Part shown: positions 27,801 to 36,903 of the stretch, piece after piece
Layout of the letters: every line of letters starts with the position of its first letter
Numbering within the stretch: the first letter of the stretch is position 1
From: G965202915 sp965205955
Lineage (GTDB): Bacteria; Pseudomonadota; Gammaproteobacteria; Eutrophobiales; Eutrophobiaceae
Direction: 5' to 3'
Assembly: GCA_965205955.1 (NCBI GenBank)
Contig: OZ242192.1
Location: 2,294,001-2,358,000 of the forward strand
DNA length: 64,000 nt
The notes under the pieces: generated by a model
What the model was told of the DNA's origin: nothing
Database searches by the model: none
The model's input: only the letters and a program-made list of their open reading frames with translations
Translations under genes and position numbers: made by a program

Positions 27801-28401
27801 GACCGTAATCACCCCCAGCGTATGAAACCAAAGGAAATTCGCCAGGCTCAGGCTGACTATCGGCTTCATCGAAACGAACCGCCTCCTGCTGGGACCGCGG
27901 TTCACTGCTATCGGGTTCGGGTAATTTCTCTATCTCAGTCGGTACAGACGCAGCTATCTCAGCCGGCACGGGCGCGACGCTGATAGATTTTTTTGCAGAC
28001 ACATTTGGGTCATATAAAGGCGGGTCAAGCAATACCGTATATTCCCGAAACAAACGGCCTCTAGCCCAGTTCACTTCAACCAGAAAATTCAGAAACGGTT
28101 CCAGAATCGGTTTCTGAGTGTAGATACGAACGTAACTCGAACCATCCTCTGAATGCTGTAATACAAATTTCAATTGACTCAGCAGAAACGGGCGTTCTAT
28201 CCCTGCCCGGCTGAATGCCTCACTATCGGCGAGTCCGACTATGATACTATCGAGCTCATCACTACTAACCGATAGCAATTCTATGCGCGCCGAAAACGGT
28301 TCATTCAGCGCCGAATCAACATCCAAATCCCCCAGTCCAAGCGCAAACACCAAACCCGGCGAGATCCCCAACAACAGCGACAATAGTACGAACTTTTTCA
28401 T
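24856..28401 (-). CDS. fimV: FimV-type polar motility/assembly protein
   Basis: An 1181-residue FimV homologue. A signal peptide (residues 1-20) precedes the FimV N-terminal domain (LGDLDVDSALNEPFSARIEL). A LysM-like peptidoglycan-binding domain follows (about 200-255, SSDTLWSIA). Then come a coiled coil (about 350-410), a 13-residue repeat array (about 412-520), one membrane segment (about 550-575, LKIVIAVVGALLLAIVIRAV), a long very acidic cytoplasmic region, and the C-terminal FimV motif (KLDLAKAYVELDNKDSAKKI). FimV organises the cell pole and type IV pilus or secretin assembly. GGAA lies 8 bases before the ATG. The array lengths are probably variable between strains. Confidence 0.94.
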   Translation of the reverse strand: MKKFVLLSLLLGISPGLVFALGLGDLDVDSALNEPFSARIELLSVSSDELDSIIVGLADSEAFSRAGIERPFLLSQLKFVLQHSEDGSSYVRIYTQKPILEPFLNFLVEVNWARGRLFREYTVLLDPPLYDPNVSAKKSISVAPVPAEIAASVPTEIEKLPEPDSSEPRSQQEAVRFDEADSQPEPGEFPLVSYAGGDYGPAQSSDTLWSIASATRPNNSVSINQMMLALLRTNPDAFLNQNINGLKRGQVLKMPDESELNRLGREEVLAEVRSQHALWADIRGTVTEKVAKRPAVSSGAETLAAADADDVGATVTEIAGSEAELKLVAASTDGAGGNQSVAEDTVSGFSEDLALAQESMQALTQENAELKDRIQESEILIEDLKRLISLEDDKFQLLQSQIRQKAEEEEAAAIGDDAEPVGEAAATGDDAEPVGEAAATGDDAEPVGEATAAEDAAEPVGEATAAEDAAEPVGEATATEDAAEPVGEATATEDAAEPVGEAVATEDAAEPAGEAAATEDAAEEPAPGSTGIIGTVMEVVNTYLTPVKEIVMGNLKIVIAVVGALLLAIVIRAVVMKFKAEPAQTIEIDPDELSSFTDAVGDMGTSTGIDVEFASEGGEDISGMEDVDSEAITDVPDAGESERALSESDAQDEEEDPLQEVNTYLAFEQYDQAEEFVRDIIKQDPDNPESHLKLLEVFYTSGNKTAYEESARIVHDLVNGGGEYWDMATAMWSELSPDRELFAESAGVDEPDSAVEDITGGGMVDIAADEDNAGGGIVNIATDQEAPAAGIVNIADDKEVQNEGLDFDMGVVEEESASQTAAESFTDEAMLDAGEMHGDELEGSLDITDLSDGEEELSMTDQDGEEGIVDLTETADSFDEGLLEMETEPAQESIDEMVDMTEIETADSFDEGLLEMETEPAQESIDEMVDMTEIETADSFDEGLLEMETEPAQESLDETVEFDLATNAEDVDETDDQNNVVDFDLASAKSPEAESDVGDATISFDMDSVEDADETVFDAPEELVDTPEENAFDAEDAGDAEDAGLDVSGSDDNEVDLSDDDEVDFDFNLEEEGEEGEEGEEGEEGDDAEPSEAMFDTTVRIPRIETGNGEDGEGADTTVFVPRSSPPDEQSIEDEIATKLDLAKAYVELDNKDSAKKILDEVIIEGNDEQKRQAEELLSQV
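25536..25790. repeat. 93-bp in-frame tandem repeat in fimV, about three units
   Basis: The minus-strand product shows ADSFDEGLLEMETEPAQES three times with a 31-residue period. The DNA copies are almost identical, the last diverging into the next segment. The period is a multiple of three, so unit number can change without breaking fimV. Confidence 0.85.
26845..27165. repeat. 39-bp in-frame tandem repeat in fimV, about eight units
   Basis: The unit encodes 13 residues of the form AEPVGEAAATGDD or AEPVGEATATEDA, repeated about eight times. Neighbouring units are pairwise most alike, which fits recent stepwise duplication. It lies just before the membrane segment of FimV. Confidence 0.85.
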
Positions 28402-28621
28402 TTGCTAGTTCCAGTTTCCATCTTTCCATCCCGGCGATCAATTAATTGCTCCGTTTCACCTCTATTTCATTTGTTATCCAACTATTTTTTGATTATCAAA
28501 TACTTATACCAAAGAAAATATAATATATAAAGCATTAAGTTTTAATTTTATATCATTAGTAAATAATAACTTTTATGCAGAATAATAGCAAAAACTTATG
28601 AATCCTCTTCATAATTACACT

Positions 28622-28640
28622 TTAAGGAACATCTGATTAA
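28622..28640. repeat. IS left end: TTAA target duplication plus inverted repeat
   Basis: TTAA at 28622-28625 followed by the 15-base terminal repeat. It pairs with the right end at 29804-29822. Confidence 0.75.
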
Positions 28641-29818
28641 CACATGAAAACTTTAGTTTCAATGCGAAACGCTCTTTTACTATTCAGATATGTGGCATTG
28701 ATGCCGATGAACTCGACTCAAAAAGCGCTGTTTCACCGCCTCCGGGGCTTTTCTTCCCCCATCCCACTTTTTTCAGGCGCAACATACCCGCACTTCCAGC
28801 CGCTTTCGCCTCAACAGCGGGGTTTTGGCCATCACCAGGTTACTCAAGGCGCAGGCCACGAACAGACGATGCGCATTCTTATCCAGCCCCCGGTAGCGCA
28901 CTTTGCAAAACCCGAACCGTTGTTTGATGATGCCAAACTGATGTTCCACCTTGGCCCTGACCCGGGATTTGTTCCGGTTTGCACAACGCTCCTGCTCCGT
29001 CAACAGTCGGTTTCTATGGCCTTTCGCTTGCGTGAAATCCCTTGCCTGCGGAGCACAATCGGTTATCACTTGCCCCTGACCCGTATAGGCCGAATCACCC
29101 CAGACACGGGTTTCCTCGCCGTGCAGCAGGTCGCTAAGAACCTGGGAGTCGTGCACATTCGCAGGCGTTGCAACCACCGAATGAATCAGCTTGGTGCGAC
29201 TGTCCACACCAATGTGCGCCTTCATTCCAAAATACCACTGCCTGCCCTTGCGAACCTGACGCATATCTGGGTCGCGCTCTTTTTTCTTGTTCTTGGTAGA
29301 ACTCGGGGCATGGATGATGCTCGCATCAACAATTGTGCCACGCGAGACTTTCAGGCCGTTTTCTTGCAGATACTGATTCACCTGATGAAACAGTTGGTCG
29401 CCCAGATCGTGCTTCTCCATCAAATGGCGGAATTTGCACACCGTGGTCTCATCGGGAGCCGGCTCTCTACCGAGGTCTATACCGACAAACCGGCGCAATG
29501 CGCGCGAGTCATACAGCGCTTCTTCTACGGCCGGGTCGGAGAGATTGAACCAGTGCTGAAGAAAATGGATTCGCAGCATGCGTTCAATCCCGATCGGGGG
29601 ACGCCCCGCACCCTTTGGATGGGGGTAAAACGGCTTGATGACTTTGGCTAGTTCCTTCCAGGGAATAATCGTTTCCATCTCTTCCAGAAACCGCTCTTTA
29701 CGGGTCGTCTTACGGAATTTCTCGAATCCGTTTTCAGAAAGTGTCTGTTGCATGGAATTCAGCCTCTGATAATGATTTCTTGTATTATAAACGATTATGG
29801 CAATAAATCAGAGTTGCC
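28626..29818 (-). mobile_element. IS5-like insertion sequence, complete, 1193 bp
   Basis: The element is bounded by imperfect 15-base inverted repeats: ggaacatctgattaa at 28626-28640 and the complement of ggcaactctgattta at 29804-29818 (11 of 15 identical). Each side is flanked by TTAA (28622-28625 and 29819-29822), which fits the YTAR-type 4-base target duplication of the IS5 group. It contains one intact DDE transposase gene. It lies 8 bases past the asd stop-codon end and about 225 bases upstream of fimV, so it may separate fimV from upstream transcription. Confidence 0.85.
28773..29753 (-). CDS. IS5-family DDE transposase
   Basis: A 326-residue transposase, apparently intact. An N-terminal DUF772-type domain (GRPPIGIERMLRIHFLQHWF) binds the ends. 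The catalytic triad can be traced as Asp in TIVDASIIHAP, Asp in WGDSAYTG, and Glu in RAKVEHQFGIIKQRFG, with the Y-R-E-like spacing of IS5 (IS4 superfamily) enzymes. The long opposite-strand frame at 28644-29651 is a shadow of this gene. Confidence 0.93.
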   Translation of the reverse strand: MQQTLSENGFEKFRKTTRKERFLEEMETIIPWKELAKVIKPFYPHPKGAGRPPIGIERMLRIHFLQHWFNLSDPAVEEALYDSRALRRFVGIDLGREPAPDETTVCKFRHLMEKHDLGDQLFHQVNQYLQENGLKVSRGTIVDASIIHAPSSTKNKKKERDPDMRQVRKGRQWYFGMKAHIGVDSRTKLIHSVVATPANVHDSQVLSDLLHGEETRVWGDSAYTGQGQVITDCAPQARDFTQAKGHRNRLLTEQERCANRNKSRVRAKVEHQFGIIKQRFGFCKVRYRGLDKNAHRLFVACALSNLVMAKTPLLRRKRLEVRVCCA

Positions 29819-29822
29819 TTAA
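29804..29822. repeat. IS right end: inverted repeat plus TTAA target duplication
   Basis: The 15-base terminal repeat at 29804-29818 is followed by TTAA at 29819-29822, matching the left end in inverted orientation. Confidence 0.75.
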
Positions 29823-29829
29823 GTATAAT

Positions 29830-30852
29830 TTATAAATAGTTTTTTACCAAAAATTCGGCGATCTGCACACTATTTAATGCCGCGCCTTTACGAACATTAT
29901 CAGAAACGATCCACATATCCAGCCCCCTGGGATGGGAAATATCCTCTCGAATTCGCCCCACATAGACCAGATCACTTCCGGCCGCCTCGGTTACAGCAGT
30001 CGGATAGATATTCGCAGCGCACTCATCAACAACCCTCAAACCCGGCATTTTTTCCAGCAACTCCCGTGCTTGTGAGACAGTTACCTTATCCCGCGTTTCG
30101 ATATGCACCGCTTCGGAATGACCGTAAAAAACAGGGATCCTGACCGCGGTAGGATTGACCGAGATAGAAGGATCATCAAGTATTTTTCTAGTCTCCCAAA
30201 CCATCTTCATCTCTTCCCTGGTATATCCATTGTCCTGAAATTCATCTATATGAGGCAAGGCATTAAATGCAATCTGTTTCGGGTGGATAGTGGATTTGAT
30301 TGGTTTGCCATTCAATAATGCGGCCGTCTGCGCCGCTAATTCTTCCATGGCTGCTTTGCCTTTACCTGAAACAGCCTGATAGGTGCATACATTGATACGC
30401 TCTATACCCACTGCATCATAGATAGGTTTCAATGCAACCAGCATTTGCATCGTAGAACAGTTTGGATTGGCAATAATGCCCTTATTTCTGTACTCCGCAA
30501 TGGCATTCGCATTCACTTCCGGGATTACCAACGGGATCTCATCATCGTAACGAAATTGGGAAGTATTATCGATGACCACACATCCCGCTTCCGCCGCACG
30601 CGGAGCATACACCTCGGAAACAGAAGCCCCGGCGGAAAACAAGCCAATATCCGCCTTGTTAAAATCAAACTCATCGAGCGCCGTAACTATGATTGATTTA
30701 CCCTTGTACGAAAGCCGCTTGCCTGCCGAGCGGCTGCTTGCCAGCGCATACACCTCACCAACAGGAAAATCCCGCTGCGCAAGAATGGACAGCATCGTTT
30801 CACCCACTACGCCTGTAGCGCCCACAACGGCCACATCAAATTTTGTGCTCAT
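29830..30852 (-). CDS. asd: Aspartate-semialdehyde dehydrogenase Asd
   Basis: A 340-residue NADPH-dependent enzyme that makes aspartate semialdehyde for lysine, threonine and methionine. The nucleotide loop VGATGVVGETM is at residues 9-20 and the catalytic Cys132 in NPNCSTMQM. The length (340) and motifs match the Pseudomonas/Bacillus-type subgroup. It follows leuB with a 14-base gap. The IS element lies immediately downstream. Confidence 0.96.
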   Translation of the reverse strand: MSTKFDVAVVGATGVVGETMLSILAQRDFPVGEVYALASSRSAGKRLSYKGKSIIVTALDEFDFNKADIGLFSAGASVSEVYAPRAAEAGCVVIDNTSQFRYDDEIPLVIPEVNANAIAEYRNKGIIANPNCSTMQMLVALKPIYDAVGIERINVCTYQAVSGKGKAAMEELAAQTAALLNGKPIKSTIHPKQIAFNALPHIDEFQDNGYTREEMKMVWETRKILDDPSISVNPTAVRIPVFYGHSEAVHIETRDKVTVSQARELLEKMPGLRVVDECAANIYPTAVTEAAGSDLVYVGRIREDISHPRGLDMWIVSDNVRKGAALNSVQIAEFLVKNYL

Positions 30853-30866
30853 TTCCCGTACTCCTG

Positions 30867-31952
30867 TTAATTTCTGCCGAGCGCATCCACTACCGCATCA
30901 CCCATTTCATCCGTGCTTACCCGCCGCATACCTTCGGAAAGTATATCAGCTGTGCGCAAACCCTCAGACAATACCCGTTTAACGGCCATTTCAATGTTAT
31001 CCGCGGCATCCGGTTTATTCAGGCTGTAACGCATCATCATCGCCACAGACAATATGGTAGCCAAAGGATTAGCGCTATTCTGACCGGCAATATCCGGCGC
31101 GGACCCATGAATTGGTTCATACATCCCGCGCTTTTTGCCATCCAGAGAAGCCGAAGGCAACATGCCGATAGAGCCCGTCAACATCGATGCGAGATCAGAC
31201 AGAATATCACCAAACATATTGGTGGTAACCATCACGTCAAATTGCTTTGGAGCACGCACCAACTGCATTGCGGCATTATCCACATACATATGCTCAAGCG
31301 TACTATCGGGATAATCCTTGCCGACACGCGTGACCACCTCGCGCCATAATTCGGTAGCCTCCAGCACATTGGCCTTGTCCACGGAACACACCCTGTTCTT
31401 CCTTTTCGAGGCAATTTCAAATGCGACCCGCGCAATACGTTCGATCTCGATTTCATCATAGACAAGCGTATTGAAGCCTCTTTTAATTCCCGCATTCGAC
31501 TCGGCAATCCCCCTCGGACTACCAAAATATATGCCGCCGACCAGCTCCCTGACTATCATAATATCCAGGCCATCGACCAGGTTCTCCTTCAAACTCGATG
31601 CCTCGATCAATTCACTATATAAAATCGCCGGCCTCAGGTTGGCAAACAATTCAAGCTCTGAGCGCATCGTCAAAAGAGCGTATTCCGGACGCAATGTGCG
31701 GGCAACATTTTCCCACTTCGGCCCGCCCACCGCGCCAAGCAGAATCGCATCCGATCCCCGGGCGGCCGCCAAAGTCTCGTCCGGCAGGGGGAGGCCGGTT
31801 TCATCATAAGCGCCGCCGCCAATCAACCCATATTTCAATTCCAATGCAAAATTGGAATTCTCAATTAAAAAATGCAGGACTTTTTCCGCCTGTGCCACAA
31901 TTTCCGGCCCGATCCCATCGCCGGGCAGGATCAGGATTTGTTCAGGATTCAT
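30867..31952 (-). CDS. leuB: 3-isopropylmalate dehydrogenase LeuB
   Basis: A 361-residue NAD-dependent oxidative decarboxylase of leucine synthesis. The start at ATG 31952 gives MNPEQILILPGDGIGPE, the expected N terminus; the frame extends to a TTG at 31979 but this adds non-family residues. Substrate and metal residues occur in RSELELFANLRPA and in DILSDLASML. The linked leuC and leuD genes usually found upstream are not in the window; dapD on the other strand follows instead. Confidence 0.96.
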   Translation of the reverse strand: MNPEQILILPGDGIGPEIVAQAEKVLHFLIENSNFALELKYGLIGGGAYDETGLPLPDETLAAARGSDAILLGAVGGPKWENVARTLRPEYALLTMRSELELFANLRPAILYSELIEASSLKENLVDGLDIMIVRELVGGIYFGSPRGIAESNAGIKRGFNTLVYDEIEIERIARVAFEIASKRKNRVCSVDKANVLEATELWREVVTRVGKDYPDSTLEHMYVDNAAMQLVRAPKQFDVMVTTNMFGDILSDLASMLTGSIGMLPSASLDGKKRGMYEPIHGSAPDIAGQNSANPLATILSVAMMMRYSLNKPDAADNIEMAVKRVLSEGLRTADILSEGMRRVSTDEMGDAVVDALGRN

Positions 31953-32464
31953 AGCCTGAACATGGTTGTAGAGGCGCAAAAGAACGCACAGTGGAGTTCA
32001 CCCGGAGGCGGACGATTACCCGGAATCAACAGCGTATTCAACGATCAAAATTACCATTACCATACCCTTTTACCCTTGATTCTCTTTACTATAATAAATT
32101 ATCGGCATAAAATAATGCCCGCTACCGATAGCGGCAAAATGCTATTTCGGCAATAACCGGGCAAGTATAATTGCCAAATTCAGCGGCATGGATAAAATAA
32201 CAGGAAAACAATCATCACCAATAATACCAATTACCGCATTTACGCCGGCTGGCCGGTCCAATCGATTCCATGATTGGAGACCGGGGAACCGGATTATTGT
32301 AAAAACCGGTAAAGTATAGCTTTATAATTGCTAAAAATCGAATAGCACGGAAGTAAAAACAGGCACACATACCGAAAGCCGCACATCTTTAAGAATGCAA
32401 ACAGGGCCGGAAAAACAATCAAGCGGTAAACCAGACCGGCTAGTACAACTGTAAGGAACCTATA
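31953..32464. other. Intergenic region between divergent leuB and dapD
   Basis: About 510 bases without a credible gene. It must hold the promoters of leuB-asd (minus) and dapD (plus). A perfect TATAAT at 32323-32328, 137 bases before dapD, is a candidate -10 box, but the nearest -35-like TTGTAA is 20 bases upstream, which is too far for a strong match. No leader peptide rich in leucine codons was found. Confidence 0.45.
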
Positions 32465-33289
32465 ATGAGTGATTTAGAACAACTGATTAACGAGCACTTC
32501 GACAACCGTGCGGAACTTGAAAAATCCAATCCGCCGGAGGAACTAAAGGAGGCAGTGCAAAAGGTACTGTGGAAATTAGACAGCGGGGATCTGCGTGTTG
32601 CCGAAAAAAAAGAAGGAATGTGGGTAATCCATCAATGGTTGAAAAAAGCCATACTGCTCTCTTTCATCATAGAAAAAAATGTTGCCATACAGGGCGGATA
32701 TACCAATTACTTCGACAAGGTCCCGGCAAAATTCTACGGCTACAACAAAGGAAACTTCTTCGAAACGGGCGCGCGCGTCGTGCCCCCGGCAGCGATACGA
32801 CGAGGCAGCTATATCGGACGGAACGTTGTATTGATGCCGAGTTTTGTCAACATCGGCGCTTATGTGGGTAACGGGACGATGGTCGACACATGGGCCACCG
32901 TTGGCTCCTGTGCCCAGATTGGCCAGAATGTTCACCTGTCGGGTGGGGTGGGTATTGGAGGTGTGCTCGAACCATTGCAGGCGAATCCAACCATTATCGA
33001 AGACAACTGTTTTATCGGCGCACGCTCCGAAATAGTGGAAGGAGTCATTGTCGGGGAAGGCTCGGTGATTTCCATGGGCGTCTACATCGGCCAAAGCACC
33101 CGCATCTATAATCGTGATACCGGGGAAATCACATACGGCCATATCCCGCCCAGATCCGTGGTGGTAGCCGGCAATTTGCCCTCCGATGACGGCAAATACA
33201 GCCTTTACTGTGCGGTCATTGTAAAACAGGTCAATGAAAAAACCCTGAGCAAGGTGGGTATTACTGAAATACTCCGCAACTTCGACTAG
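32465..33289 (+). CDS. dapD: Tetrahydrodipicolinate N-succinyltransferase DapD
   Basis: A 274-residue left-handed beta-helix acyltransferase of the lysine/diaminopimelate pathway. After an N-terminal helical domain, the hexapeptide repeats run from about residue 105 to 210 (YIGRNVVLMPSFVNIGAYVG, VHLSGGVGIGGVLEP). AAGGA lies about 8 bases before the ATG. The length equals that of E. coli DapD (274). It transfers succinyl from succinyl-CoA to tetrahydrodipicolinate. Confidence 0.97.
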   Translation: MSDLEQLINEHFDNRAELEKSNPPEELKEAVQKVLWKLDSGDLRVAEKKEGMWVIHQWLKKAILLSFIIEKNVAIQGGYTNYFDKVPAKFYGYNKGNFFETGARVVPPAAIRRGSYIGRNVVLMPSFVNIGAYVGNGTMVDTWATVGSCAQIGQNVHLSGGVGIGGVLEPLQANPTIIEDNCFIGARSEIVEGVIVGEGSVISMGVYIGQSTRIYNRDTGEITYGHIPPRSVVVAGNLPSDDGKYSLYCAVIVKQVNEKTLSKVGITEILRNFD

Positions 33290-33324
33290 CAGATAACCCG
33301 GCCCGTCCGACTTGCAGACTATGA

Positions 33325-34665
33325 TTAGTGCGGCCCTTTTATAACCTCAGTCACCCTGTCGGAAAGCTGATTGACCAACTGCTCAAGCTGCGCCTCACTC
33401 TCACCTTCCACCATTATCCTGACCAGAGATTCCGTGCCGGAAGGCCGCAATACCACCCGGCCGGCCCCTGCAAGGGTCGATTCAACATCCCTGACTGCCT
33501 CAGTAATGCTGTCGAATTTAGTAATATCGACATCTTTAGTCAGTTTTATATTTCTGATCTTTTGAGGGTACTTCGACATAGCCTGTTTTATTTCCGATAA
33601 AGATTTCCCCGCATCCATCATACCCTCCAGCACCTGCAGGGCGGCAATAATTCCATCACCGGTTGTTGTCAGGTCGAGATTTATAATATGCCCGGATGTT
33701 TCACCCCCAAGAATCAACTGTTGTTTTTGCAGCAGCTCCAATATATAGCGATCACCTACAGCGGCACGGATAAAACCAAGATCCAGACTATTGATAGCCT
33801 GTTCAAGCCCGAGATTGCTCATCACGGTTCCGACAACGGTACCATTGAGTCTGGCCGAGCGCATTTGCGCGATAATAAAGAGAATTTCATCCCCGTCGAT
33901 GATATTGCCTTCCTGATCGACCATGGTTAACCGATCACCGTCACCATCGAATGCTATACCGGCATCCGCCCGAAATTCCCTGACAAGCTCCTGCAACTTA
34001 GCCGGTGATGTAGCGCCGCACTGATCGTTGATATTCAAACCGTCAGGACTAACACCATAACAGATAACCTCGGCGCCCAACTCCTCGAACACCTTTGGGG
34101 CAATGCGATAGGTTGCGCCATTTGCACAATCTACCACTATGCGCATACCGCTGAAATTCAGTTTATTGGAAACTCTGGACTTGCAGAACTCGATATAACG
34201 CCGGGGGGCGTCAACGATTCTGCCCGCCTTGCCCAGGTCCCGTGAACAAACCGGGCGCATTGGCCTATTCAATTCACATTCGATTATTTTTTCCACTTCA
34301 TCCGGCAATTTTTTTCCGTCGCCGGTAAAAAACTTGATGCCGTTATCATAAAACGGATTATGGGAAGCGCTGATCACAATCCCCGCCTGGGCGCGGGTAC
34401 TTTTGGTCAGAAATGCAATACCCGGGGTGGGCATTGGCCCGGTTAAACGAATATCTGCGCCGGCCGCCGAGAGTCCCGCTTCCAGAGCCGACTCAAACAT
34501 ATAGCCGGAAATGCGCGTATCCTTGCCTATCAACACAGGCCCATTGCCCTGGCGTACCAACACCTGCCCGGCAACCCAGCCCAGCTTCATGATGAAGTCA
34601 GGGGTTACCGCCCCCTCCCCGACATGACCGCGTATTCCATCGGTGCCAAAATATTTTCTTTCCAT
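33325..34665 (-). CDS. glmM: Phosphoglucosamine mutase GlmM
   Basis: A 446-residue mutase converting glucosamine 6-phosphate to glucosamine 1-phosphate for UDP-GlcNAc. The phosphoserine is Ser101 in SASHNPFYDNG, the metal loop is FDGDGDRL, and the C-terminal phosphate-binding motif is LRPSGTESLVR. It follows ftsH with a 92-base gap. folP, normally between them in gammaproteobacteria, is missing. Confidence 0.97.
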   Translation of the reverse strand: MERKYFGTDGIRGHVGEGAVTPDFIMKLGWVAGQVLVRQGNGPVLIGKDTRISGYMFESALEAGLSAAGADIRLTGPMPTPGIAFLTKSTRAQAGIVISASHNPFYDNGIKFFTGDGKKLPDEVEKIIECELNRPMRPVCSRDLGKAGRIVDAPRRYIEFCKSRVSNKLNFSGMRIVVDCANGATYRIAPKVFEELGAEVICYGVSPDGLNINDQCGATSPAKLQELVREFRADAGIAFDGDGDRLTMVDQEGNIIDGDEILFIIAQMRSARLNGTVVGTVMSNLGLEQAINSLDLGFIRAAVGDRYILELLQKQQLILGGETSGHIINLDLTTTGDGIIAALQVLEGMMDAGKSLSEIKQAMSKYPQKIRNIKLTKDVDITKFDSITEAVRDVESTLAGAGRVVLRPSGTESLVRIMVEGESEAQLEQLVNQLSDRVTEVIKGPH

Positions 34666-34757
34666 AAAGCCTAGTCTTTTATTTCCCTCAATTATCCCCC
34701 GAACAAAACCGGAGCCTGGGAATATATACTAAAAATACCCAGCCGGCTTCCTGTACT

Positions 34758-36674
34758 TTATGCAGGCTTGGCAGGCGGATCGCCCAATTGGGCATCCCTG
34801 CCGGAACTGTCCTGCCCGGAGGCCTCAGGCGCAGAACCGCTGTCGTGATCATCCCAATCAGCCGGCGGCCTTGGCGTTCTCCCCGCCATAATATCATCAA
34901 TCTGGTTTATATCAATGGTTTCATACTGCATCAACGCATCGGCCATCATATGCAATTTACTCGTATTCTCATCGAGAATTTTCTTTGCCCGGACATAATT
35001 GTGGTCAATCAAACTGCGGATCTCCTCATCAATAGTATGTGCGGTCCCGTCAGAGATAGCCTTATGTTTGGTAACGGAATGGCCGAGAAAAACCTCGCCA
35101 TCTTCCTCGCTATAAGTCAGCGGTCCCAGTTTTTCAGACAGGCCCCATTTAGTAACCATATTCCTGGCAAGATCCGTTGCACGCTCAATATCGTTGCTCG
35201 CACCGATTGTAACCTTGTCACTGCCGAAAATAAGCTCTTCGGCAATACGCCCGCCGAATAAACTCGATATCTGGCTTTCCAGGTGCTCCCTGCTGAAACT
35301 CAACCTGTCCTGTTCCGGCAAAAACATAGTTACCCCCAATGCACGACCGCGCGGGATAATCGTCACCTTATAAACCGGATCATGAGAAGGCACCAGACGG
35401 CCGACAATTGCATGACCGGCTTCATGATATGCGGTAAGTTTCTTTTCCTCCTTGCTCATTACCATCGAACGCCGCTCTGCGCCCATCATAATTTTATCCT
35501 TAGCCCGCTCAAAATCATCCATCTCCACCAATTTTTTATCAGCGCGGGCAGCAAGCAGGGCCGCCTCGTTGACCAGATTGGAAAGATCGGCGCCGGAAAA
35601 ACCAGGTGTGCCTCTGGCGATGATCCCCGGTTTCACATCATCAGAAAACAAAACCTTGCGCATATGCACCTTGAGGATCTGTTCGCGGCCACGAATATCC
35701 GGCAGAGGAACAACAACCTGCCGGTCAAACCGGCCCGGGCGCAACAGCGCAGGATCGAGAACATCCGGGCGGTTGGTTGCCGCAATAACAATAACACCCT
35801 CATTGCCCTCGAAACCATCCATCTCCACCAATAACTGATTCAGGGTCTGTTCACGTTCATCATGCCCACCTCCCAGTCCGGCGCCGCGATGCCGTCCGAC
35901 CGCGTCGATCTCATCGATAAAGATGATACAAGGGGCGCGCTTTTTTGCCTGCTCAAACATATCACGGACACGCGACGCCCCCACTCCGACAAACATTTCG
36001 ACAAAATCCGAACCCGAGATAGTAAAGAAAGGCACCCGCGCCTCCCCTGCGATAGCCCGTGCCAGCAGCGTCTTGCCCGTTCCCGGCGATCCGACCATTA
36101 ACACCCCGGCCGGTATCTTGCTACCCAACCTTCTGAATTTAGCCGGATCACGCAAAAATTCGACCAGTTCGGCAACTTCATCCTTGGCCTCCTCAACACC
36201 GGCAACATCATTAAAGGTCACCTTGACCTGATCTTCCCCCAATAAACGCGCCCGGCTCTTGCCAAAAGAAAAAACCCCGCGCCCGCCGCCGCCGCCCTGC
36301 ATCTGACGCATAAAGTAAATCCATATACCGAGCAACAACAATATCGGGAACCACGAGATAAGGGCATGCGCCCAAAAGGAATTACGACTTGGTTCCAGCC
36401 CGGTGATCGTCACATTATTATCGAGCAATGTGCCAATCAGCGCATCATAACTGGTTTCAGGGCTGTACGTGGTGAATCTGGAGCCATCCGTCATTTCACC
36501 CCTTATATCGCTACCCTCAAACACAACCTTGCCAACGCGTCCCGTTTTCACATCATGGATAAAGCGCGAATAAGGAATTTCGATTTCACCCTGAAGCACC
36601 GGATTATCAAAATTCCTGAATACCATCATCAGCACCATAGCGATGACCGACCATAACAATAAATTCTTAGCCAT
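34758..36674 (-). CDS. ftsH: ATP-dependent zinc metalloprotease FtsH
   Basis: A 638-residue inner-membrane AAA protease. Two membrane segments (about 4-22 and 97-117) flank the periplasmic domain. The AAA module has Walker A GSPGTGKT near 195 and Walker B IIFIDEIDAVG, and the protease has the zinc site HEAGHAIVG near 415. The start ATG 36674 (MAKNLLLW) matches E. coli; the frame opens upstream with a TTG at 36683. It degrades misfolded membrane proteins and regulators such as LpxC in E. coli. Confidence 0.97.
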   Translation of the reverse strand: MAKNLLLWSVIAMVLMMVFRNFDNPVLQGEIEIPYSRFIHDVKTGRVGKVVFEGSDIRGEMTDGSRFTTYSPETSYDALIGTLLDNNVTITGLEPSRNSFWAHALISWFPILLLLGIWIYFMRQMQGGGGGRGVFSFGKSRARLLGEDQVKVTFNDVAGVEEAKDEVAELVEFLRDPAKFRRLGSKIPAGVLMVGSPGTGKTLLARAIAGEARVPFFTISGSDFVEMFVGVGASRVRDMFEQAKKRAPCIIFIDEIDAVGRHRGAGLGGGHDEREQTLNQLLVEMDGFEGNEGVIVIAATNRPDVLDPALLRPGRFDRQVVVPLPDIRGREQILKVHMRKVLFSDDVKPGIIARGTPGFSGADLSNLVNEAALLAARADKKLVEMDDFERAKDKIMMGAERRSMVMSKEEKKLTAYHEAGHAIVGRLVPSHDPVYKVTIIPRGRALGVTMFLPEQDRLSFSREHLESQISSLFGGRIAEELIFGSDKVTIGASNDIERATDLARNMVTKWGLSEKLGPLTYSEEDGEVFLGHSVTKHKAISDGTAHTIDEEIRSLIDHNYVRAKKILDENTSKLHMMADALMQYETIDINQIDDIMAGRTPRPPADWDDHDSGSAPEASGQDSSGRDAQLGDPPAKPA

Positions 36675-36863
36675 ACCGTTCAATCTAATCTCGAATAATC
36701 AATAACTATCCCGTAACTATACCCGGCAATCTCTCGGAAAGATAGCGCAAAAAAAATATATTTCGGGAACCGACCTCCTTCCAGTATACCCTTGGGCAAA
36801 ATACCCGCGCAATGGTTCAATGATTCAGCCAAATGCCAACAGGCCCGCACAACCAGCTTCCAA

Positions 36864-36903
36864 AACCCTCACCCCCGGCCCCTCTCCCAGAGGGAGAGGG
36901 GGA
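36864..36903. repeat. Left arm of 40-bp inverted repeat (MITE/REP-like)
   Basis: This arm matches the reverse complement of 37110-37149 at 38 of 40 positions. Each arm carries its own palindrome, CCCTCTCCC-aga-GGGAGAGGG. A related partial copy occurs near 48335-48385. Confidence 0.8.

Noticed and set aside
28644..29651. 335-codon plus-strand frame within the IS
   Set aside because: Opposite strand of the transposase, which has the full DDE triad.
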